Shown here one piece after another: positions 1 to 5,182 of a DNA stretch of 5,182 bases. Source of the DNA: Candidatus Nitrosopolaris nunavutensis (GTDB lineage: Archaea; Thermoproteota; Nitrososphaeria; Nitrososphaerales; Nitrososphaeraceae); NCBI GenBank assembly GCA_002501855.1, contig DAOM01000095.1, positions 473 to 5,654 on the forward strand. Direction: 5' to 3'. A program made the position numbers and the translations under genes. The notes under the pieces are model-generated. The model made no database searches. It saw nothing but the letters and a program-made list of their open reading frames with translations, and was not told the DNA's origin. Within the stretch, counting starts at the first letter, position 1; the number at the start of each line of letters is the position of its first letter.

Positions 1-115
1 AGTCCGGGCACTAGATCCCTAAGTCGAGGATAGCCATAATCGGAGCGGTAAACGGACAAACAATGCCCCGAAGTGTCAAGGGGCCACTATCGTAATATGC
101 CAGTGTGGCCTGAAC
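1..115. other. GC-rich leader segment with potential hairpins, no supported gene
   Basis: Counting by eye gives about 51% G+C over positions 1-120, against roughly one third in the kinase gene that follows. Possible stems are GTCCG 2-6 with CGGAC 53-57, GGC 7-9 with GCC 33-35, ATCC 15-18 with GGAT 28-31, GCCCC 65-69 with GGGGC 80-84, and GGCCAC 82-87 with GTGGCC 105-110. The last two share bases 82-84, so they exclude each other. Frame 2 is open from 23 to the TGA at 137-139 and includes a CQCG motif, but it has no start codon and overlaps the kinase start. It could be the end of an upstream structured RNA, a decayed gene, or plain upstream DNA; I cannot tell which. Confidence 0.3.
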
Positions 116-123
116 TATAAAAG
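116..123 (+). promoter_or_regulatory. Archaeal TATA box of the histidine kinase gene
   Basis: The octamer TATAAAAG fits an archaeal TBP-binding box. Its centre is about 26 bp upstream of the ATG at 145, the usual distance from TATA box to transcription start in archaea. That predicts a leaderless mRNA starting at or next to this ATG (residue 4 of the longest reading). The ATGs at 136 and 139 would lie only 17-20 bp from the box centre, upstream of the expected transcription start. No clear purine-rich BRE precedes the box. Confidence 0.5.
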
Positions 124-135
124 AATTATTTCGCC

Positions 136-2361
136 ATGATGCGTATGAGTGCATCCGCATTCGACTTGTACAAAACCTGTGCCTTTAAATGGATGGATAA
201 GGTAATATTGAGATCATATTTGACAATTTCGACTGCAGATGTCAATAAAACTGAGAGGATCGAGGTTTTACATAACACAGAAATTATAACTAGAAGATAT
301 TTACAAATCTTTTATAATGCAACGAATAGATGGGATTATTTTGCAGATATTAAATCGATATCAATAGTTCCTTTCGCAATTGATTCTATTGTGAAGGCTG
401 CATCTGATGCTAAAGGTAGGGGCGTAAAATTAAGATTTGTTACTGAAATTACAAAAGATAACTTATATCGCTGTAAGCAGGCGATGAAGATTGCTGAGCT
501 CAGACATTTAGATGGAGTAAGAGGAAATTTTGGAGTAAGTGACACAGAGTATATTGCTACGACTACCGCGACTCTGATTGAATCGAACTTAACGACTATA
601 CCGCATGCTATTTACAGCAATGTCAAAGAGGACATACAACAGCAGGAATATGTATTTGAAATCCTGTGGAATAAGGCAATCCCGGCAGAACAAAAAATGA
701 GAGAAATTGAAGAAGGATACGTCATAGAAAAGACAGAGGTATTGTATGGATCTGAGAATGTGATAGGCGCCGAATTGCTTTTTTTCTCTGAAGCAAAGAG
801 CAGAATCGATACTTGCATGGATTATACGCGACCACCATTAGCATTTGAAATTGAACCAATAAGAAAGTCATTTATTGAGGCTAAAAGTAAAGCTGTACAA
901 TTACGATATCTTACTGAAATTACAAATGACAATCTATCTTCTTGCAAAGAGATGATGAAAATAGTTGATGAACTTCGTCATCTGGATGGTATAAAAGGTA
1001 ATTTTATGATAAGTGAAAGAGAATATCTCGCTCCTACAACTTCACATGATAAAACACAGTCTGCCACTATAATTATTTTCAGTAATGTCAAGGAACTTGT
1101 AGAACATCAGCAATATGTCTTTGATTCTTTTTGGAATAGGGCAATACCAGCTGAACTGAGAATTAGAGAAATTGAAGAAGGAGCTGAGCGAACTAACATC
1201 GAAGTTATCCCAAATTCAGATAGAGCACGAAAGATATACTTGAATCTTCTAAAGAATGCTGAAAGTGAGATAATGTTTATGTTTCCGACTACCAATGCTT
1301 TCATTCGTCAAGAAAAAATAGGAGCAATAGAATTATGCAAAGAGTCAATTAAAGAGCTAGACATAAAAGTTAGAATATTAATGCCTACACATAGATCAAC
1401 TGAGCAAGTGGTACAAAACCTAAGAGAACAGCAGAGCAATATTGATGTTAGATACATTGAACAAACGTCTGGTACTCAAGCCACATTTCTAGTAATAGAC
1501 AAAAAAGCATCGTTAGTGATGGAGATAAAAGATGATTTAAAGACAACTTTCGATGACGCAATAGGGTTATCAACATATTCTAATAGCAAAGCTGGAGTTT
1601 TGTCTTATATTTCAATATTTGAGAATTTATGGAAACAAACTGAATTATATGAAGACATAAAAAAAGCACATGAACAATTAAAAAATCATGATACAATGCA
1701 GAAGGAGTTTATCAATATAGCAGCACACGAGTTAAGAACACCTATTCAGCCTATACTTGGTTTATCAGAACTCCTCATTTCTAAAACAGGGAATATTCAA
1801 CAGTACAAGGAATCACTGGATACTATTTCTCGAAATGCAAAAAGATTGAGTCGGCTTACAGACGATATATTAGATGCTACAAAAATTGAAAGTAAGTCAC
1901 TACTATTGAAGAAAGAACTATTCAATCTAAATGATGTAATACTAAATGGTCTCGATGATATTATTTTGAGCAGAGACTTTAATGGCGAAAATGTAGGGTT
2001 ATTATACCATCCCCAAGATATTTTATTAGAAGCAGACAAAGGAAGAATAACTCAAGTTATTTCTAATTTACTAAGTAATGCTGTTAAATTTACTGAGAAA
2101 GGGACTATTAATATTACGACAACATTAGATGAAGATACGGATCTGATTGTTATTTGTGTAAAGGATACTGGTACCGGTATAGATCCTGAAATATTGCCCA
2201 AACTATTTTCAAAATTTGCTGCAAAATCTTTTTCAGGTACAGGGTTAGGATTATTTATTTCTAAGAGTATCGTAGAAGCTCACGGGGGCGAGATTTGGGC
2301 TGAGAACAATGCTGGTGACGAAGGAACTACATTTACGTTTAACTTGCCGATAGCTAATTGA
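136..2361 (+). CDS. Soluble multi-module sensor histidine kinase (HisKA + HATPase), duplicated N-terminal sensor
   Basis: This 741-residue sensor kinase should autophosphorylate a histidine and pass the phosphate to an unknown receiver. Residues 37-194 and 196-349 are two copies of one sensor module; both carry a TEIT motif, an ELRHLDG motif, a SNVKE motif, then W-N-(K/R)-A-I-P-A-E and REIEEG. Residues 353-501 form a third, related module (EVIPN, PTTNAF, RILMP, DVRYIEQT) that may be a phospholipase-D-like or TrmB-C-like ligand fold; this fold is inference. The H-box AAHELRTP puts the phosphoacceptor at H531. The N-box is NLLSNAVKFT (N648), G1 is DTGTG (677-681) and G2 is GTGLGL (701-706), so all catalytic boxes are intact. 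I see no transmembrane segment, signal peptide or receiver domain. Residues 1-36 match nothing I recognise. The first sensor copy lacks one residue before ELRHLDG relative to the second. The longest reading starts at 136, but the TATA spacing favours 145. Confidence 0.9.
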   Translation: MMRMSASAFDLYKTCAFKWMDKVILRSYLTISTADVNKTERIEVLHNTEIITRRYLQIFYNATNRWDYFADIKSISIVPFAIDSIVKAASDAKGRGVKLRFVTEITKDNLYRCKQAMKIAELRHLDGVRGNFGVSDTEYIATTTATLIESNLTTIPHAIYSNVKEDIQQQEYVFEILWNKAIPAEQKMREIEEGYVIEKTEVLYGSENVIGAELLFFSEAKSRIDTCMDYTRPPLAFEIEPIRKSFIEAKSKAVQLRYLTEITNDNLSSCKEMMKIVDELRHLDGIKGNFMISEREYLAPTTSHDKTQSATIIIFSNVKELVEHQQYVFDSFWNRAIPAELRIREIEEGAERTNIEVIPNSDRARKIYLNLLKNAESEIMFMFPTTNAFIRQEKIGAIELCKESIKELDIKVRILMPTHRSTEQVVQNLREQQSNIDVRYIEQTSGTQATFLVIDKKASLVMEIKDDLKTTFDDAIGLSTYSNSKAGVLSYISIFENLWKQTELYEDIKKAHEQLKNHDTMQKEFINIAAHELRTPIQPILGLSELLISKTGNIQQYKESLDTISRNAKRLSRLTDDILDATKIESKSLLLKKELFNLNDVILNGLDDIILSRDFNGENVGLLYHPQDILLEADKGRITQVISNLLSNAVKFTEKGTINITTTLDEDTDLIVICVKDTGTGIDPEILPKLFSKFAAKSFSGTGLGLFISKSIVEAHGGEIWAENNAGDEGTTFTFNLPIAN

Positions 2362-2405
2362 TGCTGCCTGATATTTGTCATGAGTTAGCCTACACATTTT
2401 GATGA

Positions 2406-2421
2406 ATGTACGTAAGTACAT
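2406..2421. repeat. 16-bp inverted repeat downstream of the kinase gene
   Basis: ATGTAC (2406-2411) and GTACAT (2416-2421) are perfect 6-bp arms around a GTAA spacer, 44 bp after the kinase stop codon. It could be a small hairpin, a dimeric regulator site or chance. No T-run follows directly; the nearest T-rich stretch is about 2459-2469. The sequence shows no function. Confidence 0.35.
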
Positions 2422-2467
2422 GGATGGCGTATGGTGTTCTAAGGTTAATTCATTCTCATTGTTTTAA

Positions 2468-2740
2468 TTAAAGATAACAACTGATCCAGAAAGCAAGCTC
2501 TGTGCTAAGTGTAGACTGATATTAATGTATGATACATATAGTGAAACACTCGAGAACTAGAAACAGAAAGAAGATAAACTAACTGTCATGGAAGAACGAT
2601 TTAACTCAATGCAATCGCAAATGCAGGACTTAATATCATCTCTTGGATCAATGGATCAATTAAGCAAAAACTCATTTGCAAAGCAACTGTTTGTTAATGT
2701 GTTAATGGAGTATACAAAGGAGTATACAGCGAAGAATTAG
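2468..2740 (+). pseudogene. Decayed C-terminal tail of an archaeal tyrosine recombinase/integrase
   Basis: Reading the frame of the ATG at 2588 upstream through the TAG at 2558-2560 gives a continuous tail. It has DPESKLCAKC (2483-2512), then a YDTYSETLEN segment, then a charged coiled-coil stretch, ending in a TAG at 2738-2740. From recall, archaeal integrases of this lineage carry a C-terminal zinc motif (SKFC-x-KC followed by Y-x-ET) and then a coiled coil with E-E-M/M-E-E-R-F runs, so this looks like such a tail without its catalytic domain. Only one CxxC remains of a zinc ribbon that needs two. The TAG is one base from CAG (Gln), which fits the local glutamine- and lysine-rich sequence. 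The piece from 2588 alone could still encode 50 residues (MEERFNSMQSQMQ start). The same frame is open back to 2384 except for TAA 2465-2467, but I recognise nothing there. The intact integrase at 4000 has a different tail without CxxC, so this is not its duplicate. Subfamily assignment is from memory only. Confidence 0.55.
2707..2728 (+). repeat. Short tandem direct repeat, 12-bp period
   Basis: GGAGTATACA occurs at 2707-2716 and again at 2719-2728, separated by AA. It lies in the last codons of the integrase remnant and gives an E-Y-T-K-E-Y-T-A peptide. It probably arose by slippage or local duplication. Each unit holds the palindrome GTATAC. Confidence 0.6.
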
Positions 2741-3128
2741 TTAGAGAATCAATTTTATTTTAACAACTCAATATTACCCAAACTAGTAAAACTTGTAGGA
2801 GTAAACCAGTAACGAAATAAAGACGAATTTGCGAACAAGAAATAGCTTCCTTCTTCCTCCTCAATTCGAATCCAACGGTAATCATGACAAAGATTTCAGG
2901 AGCGAACTAATCGATCCTATATTGCCAAGCACATTGAATTCACTTACGTCGACTGTTCCATCGCATCTGTAGGAGCTGCAAGCATGCTTAATCTCTTAAT
3001 AAACAGATGTAGAGGAATTCCATATGAGCTGGCGGCGCAATCTGTCAGTTAATAGTGTTCAAAGCTTAATCCGTCATGTCCATATAATACAACTTTAATT
3101 ACATCGTTCACTCATATTCCATAACGCA
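2741..3128. other. Gene-free spacer, higher GC, with short open fragments
   Basis: No gene can be supported here. A T-rich run at about 2751-2761 directly after the integrase remnant could end transcription. Two overlapping + frames stay open without a good start: 2805-2969 (55 codons, ends TAG 2970-2972) and 2888-3049 (54 codons, only ATG at 2984, ends TAA 3050-3052). Neither product is recognisable; they may be shredded coding DNA. By eye, G+C is about 44% over 2941-3060, above the flanking genes. An ATATAATA at 3082-3089 is TATA-like, but its expected transcription start near 3112 matches no good start codon. I checked for tRNA T-arms (TTCGAATC at 2863-2870) and found no pairing stem. Confidence 0.5.
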
Positions 3129-3978
3129 TTGGGCCGTGTGATAAATTATGAGACAAGAGTAATAGATAAACATGCAAAAAAGAAAGACGAATTCATCAAT
3201 TATATCAAAAGCTCTAAAGAGTTATCAGTTTGCACACAAGCTAATAGAATACAATTCTCCTACGAGAATTTCTATGACAAAATTAAGGAAGCGCTAGATA
3301 AGGAAAAAGAAGGCGATCATCGAGGGATAAGATGGATCACTACTATAGACAAAAAGAGTCTAGATTTAATTAAAATATTCTTAGATGCTGGAGTAAAAAT
3401 AAGACATATCAATAATATCCCCATGAGTTTTGGAGTTTCAGATAAAGAAATTGTCGGTTCAATAGCAAATACAGAAGGTACTGACATTGGAGATAGCATT
3501 TTTACTAGTAATGAACCTAAATACATTAGACACTTTCAATCTTTATTTGAACACTTATGGAAAAACTCGATCGATGCTACCGACAAAATAGCAAGCATTG
3601 AGGATGGTGTTGATTTAGAAGATATTGAAGTTATTCCGAATGCGCCTAAAGCAAGGGAATTCTATCTAAATATTTTAAAAAATGCACAAAAGGAAATTAT
3701 GATAGTATTCCCTACTACTAATGCCTTTCTTCGTCATTAAAAAGATGGGGGCAGTACAGTTAGCAGAAGAAGCGGTACAACAAAGAAACGTAAAAATCAG
3801 AATATTGATGCCTAAACATGAATCAACCGAACAATTAGTACAAAGATTAACAGATCGCCACCCTTGTTATGATTATAATAATGTTGATATTAGGTATATT
3901 GAGCAGACCATCCTCGATACTCAAGCTACAATCCTTATTGGAGAGAATTTATGCAACCTACAACAATCCTATAAATAA
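3129..3978 (+). pseudogene. Truncated, frameshifted sensor histidine kinase remnant (sensor modules only)
   Basis: This is the sensor half of a second kinase, broken at both ends. Recognisable homology begins near 3141; the TTG at 3129 is only the first possible start, and nothing marks it as real. From 3141 to 3612 lies a sensor module (IRWITTIDK, LFEHLWKN, IEDG motifs) of a different subtype from the duplicated module in the upstream kinase. From 3616 on it parallels residues 353-453 of that kinase: EVIPN, PTTNAF, RILMP, STEQ, DIRYIEQT, TQAT. The frame breaks after FLRH: dropping one T (3737 or 3738) joins CAT to AAA AAG ATG and restores FLRHKKMGA, matching FIRQEKIGA in the intact kinase. 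The restored frame continues to TAA 3976-3978. Near its end the sequence jumps from ATILI to ENL, as if about 40 codons were deleted. HisKA and HATPase domains are absent, so it cannot act as a kinase. It is likely untranslated, or at most yields a 203-residue fragment. Confidence 0.8.
3970..3977 (+). promoter_or_regulatory. Archaeal TATA box of the integrase gene
   Basis: TATAAATA is centred about 26 bp before the ATG at 4000, so transcription should begin at that ATG and give a leaderless mRNA. There is no Shine-Dalgarno-like sequence between 3979 and 3999, which fits. The box overlaps the final codons and stop (TAA 3976-3978) of the kinase pseudogene, so the promoter lies in DNA that reads as the decayed kinase. 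Confidence 0.6.
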
Positions 3979-3999
3979 CGGTCCGTATATAGTAATTGT

Positions 4000-5182
4000 A
4001 TGTCTACCACGGTAACTAAGGCTAGTCAGGCGGCAGAGGCGACTAGGACAAAGACAATTAGCTTAGAGGGTCCCGCATACCAGAATTTTATCGAATCATT
4101 GCATACAGACAGAACAAGACAAGAGTATACTAGACTGCTAGCTGATTTTGCAAAGTGGAAAAATATCTATCAGATAGAGGACCTGGTAAGTCGACAACCA
4201 ACCAGCCTGAAAGCAGACTTAATCAGATATCTGACATATTTGAAAAAGGATAGACAATTATCCTATTATAGTCGTAATGGTGTATTGTGTGCGATTAAGC
4301 ATTTTTGCGAAATGAATGACATTGTCCTGCCTTGGGCACAAATCAGTAAATTTGTAGGCGGACTTGAGAAATCAAATGAAGATAGAGAGTACACTTATGA
4401 GGAGATAGCTAAACTTCTTAGCATTGCTGATCTAAAGTACAAGGCCATTATTTTGCTAATGGCCTCTAGTGGTATTCGTGTTGGTGCTATCCCTTCATTA
4501 AGAATTAGGGACTTGACTAAAGTGTCAAATTATGATATTTTCAAAATAGTAGTTTACAGAAAGACCAGAGATGAGTACTATACGTTTTGTACGCCAGAAT
4601 GTTATGATGCCGTTACAGAATACTTGGAGTATAGAAAGAGATTTGGAGAAGTTCTAAGTCCTGACTCACCGCTCTTTCGACATGACTTCAATCAAAATGA
4701 TAGAAGTACTGTCAAAGATGCAAGGCCGATGGCATACCCATCGTTAAAGATTAAAGTCAGAGCTCTGCTGATAAAGAGCGGTATAGCAAAGTATCAATCT
4801 ATATCGGAAACCAACAGAAACGGTAAACGAAGAAATGAAGTTGCCGCAAATCATGGACTACGCAAGTACTGTATTACTCAAATGGGACGCTCTAAAATGG
4901 ATAGTGAGATCAGGGAAATGCTAGTAGGTCATAAGTTAGGAGTAAGAGGGGTGTATCTGAAATATGGTGAGGCAGATAGATTAAACGAGTATCTTAAAGC
5001 CGTAGACCATCTAACTGTCAATCAGGAAAACACACTAAAAAGACATAACGAAGAGTTAAGGGTCAGAAGCGAAACTAATGAGTATATAATTAACCATAGA
5101 CTACAAGAAAAAGAGTTGGAAGTAAAGTCACTACAGGAGAAATATGAACAAGATATGAAAGCTATGCGTGAAGAAATGGAAA
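4000..5182 (+). CDS. Archaeal tyrosine recombinase/integrase (XerA/phage-integrase type), 3' end outside the window
   Basis: This enzyme should cut and rejoin DNA at specific sites through a 3'-phosphotyrosine intermediate, integrating or excising a mobile element or resolving dimers. The 394 residues seen comprise a Ser/Thr-rich start, a helical core-binding domain (about 27-120, with W-K and SYYSRN motifs) and a catalytic domain (about 130-335). Visible catalytic residues are R160 (SSGIRVGA), probably K188 (YRKTRDEYYTF), H285 and R288 (NHGLRKYC), and H311 (VGHK). The nucleophile is Y319 or Y322 in VYLKYGE; Y319 is 8 residues after H311, where 9 is usual in XerD, Cre and lambda Int. After EYLKAVDHLTV comes a long charged coiled coil (about 340-394), rich in E and K, that is cut by the window edge. 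ATG 4000 is the first start after the in-frame TAA 3976-3978 and matches the TATA spacing. The tail lacks the CxxC of the remnant at 2468-2740. The short Ser/Thr start and intact core suggest a working gene, possibly belonging to an element to the right. Confidence 0.9.
   Translation, partial: MSTTVTKASQAAEATRTKTISLEGPAYQNFIESLHTDRTRQEYTRLLADFAKWKNIYQIEDLVSRQPTSLKADLIRYLTYLKKDRQLSYYSRNGVLCAIKHFCEMNDIVLPWAQISKFVGGLEKSNEDREYTYEEIAKLLSIADLKYKAIILLMASSGIRVGAIPSLRIRDLTKVSNYDIFKIVVYRKTRDEYYTFCTPECYDAVTEYLEYRKRFGEVLSPDSPLFRHDFNQNDRSTVKDARPMAYPSLKIKVRALLIKSGIAKYQSISETNRNGKRRNEVAANHGLRKYCITQMGRSKMDSEIREMLVGHKLGVRGVYLKYGEADRLNEYLKAVDHLTVNQENTLKRHNEELRVRSETNEYIINHRLQEKELEVKSLQEKYEQDMKAMREEME

Noticed and set aside
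23..139. Open + frame with KCQG and CQCG motifs, hinting at a zinc-binding protein end
   Set aside because: It is only 38 codons, follows a TAA at 20-22, has no start codon and overlaps the kinase start; the motif is too short to trust.
336..2039. Several minus-strand ORFs of 65-80 codons
   Set aside because: They are antisense to the well-supported kinase coding frame and show no motifs or promoters of their own.
2760..2885. Minus-strand 41-residue ORF with a hydrophobic C-terminal segment that could span a membrane
   Set aside because: No TATA box was seen at the right distance, no recognisable family, and it lies in a decayed spacer where such an ORF is expected by chance.
2860..2885. 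Possible tRNA 3' end or att site, because TTCGAATCC resembles a T-loop
   Set aside because: Neither strand gives a paired T-stem or acceptor stem around it, and no anticodon arm is found upstream.
3082..3112. TATA-like ATATAATA as promoter of the kinase remnant
   Set aside because: The predicted transcription start near 3112 does not coincide with any ATG, and the only start candidate is a TTG 17 bases further on with no supporting signal.
3317..3526. Minus-strand ORF of 69 codons
   Set aside because: It is antisense to the conserved sensor motifs of the kinase remnant, so it is a shadow frame.
3715..3750. Programmed frameshifting in the second kinase
   Set aside because: The gene also lacks its N-terminal part and the whole kinase half and has a probable further deletion, so simple decay explains the break better.

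Overview
The window looks like an accessory, gene-decay stretch of an ammonia-oxidising archaeon (Nitrososphaerota, Nitrososphaerales; the low-GC coding DNA fits a Nitrosocosmicus-like genome better than a high-GC Nitrososphaera). The assignment rests on recalled protein style, not on a search: a soluble histidine kinase with stacked sensor modules ending in the IAAHELRTPIQPI H-box typical of that lineage, an archaeal XerA/integrase-type tyrosine recombinase, and TATA boxes about 26 bp upstream of start codons, as expected for leaderless archaeal mRNAs.

Layout, all on the + strand. 1-115 is a GC-rich (about 50%), possibly structured segment with no supported gene. 116-123 is a TATA box. 136-2361 encodes an apparently intact 741-residue cytosolic histidine kinase with two tandem copies of one sensor module, a third related module, then HisKA and HATPase domains. 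2362-2467 is a spacer with a 16-bp inverted repeat. 2468-2740 is the decayed C-terminal tail of an integrase (CxxC half zinc motif plus coiled coil, interrupted by a TAG). 2741-3128 has no recognisable gene but is richer in GC and in palindromic hexamers than its surroundings. 3129-3978 is a second kinase gene reduced to its sensor part, with a one-base frameshift near 3738, a probable in-frame deletion near its end, and no kinase domains. 3970-3977 is a TATA box overlapping the last codons of that pseudogene. 4000-5182 is a tyrosine recombinase with its catalytic residues, running off the right edge.

The order kinase, integrase remnant, broken kinase, integrase is striking: two kinase-plus-integrase pairs in different states of decay. 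The two kinase sensors and the two integrase tails differ in subtype, so this is better read as repeated insertion or recombination at one hot spot than as a recent tandem duplication. The intact kinase could autophosphorylate, but no receiver domain or response regulator lies in the window, so its partner is unknown. I see no tRNA, rRNA, CRISPR array or complete insertion sequence.
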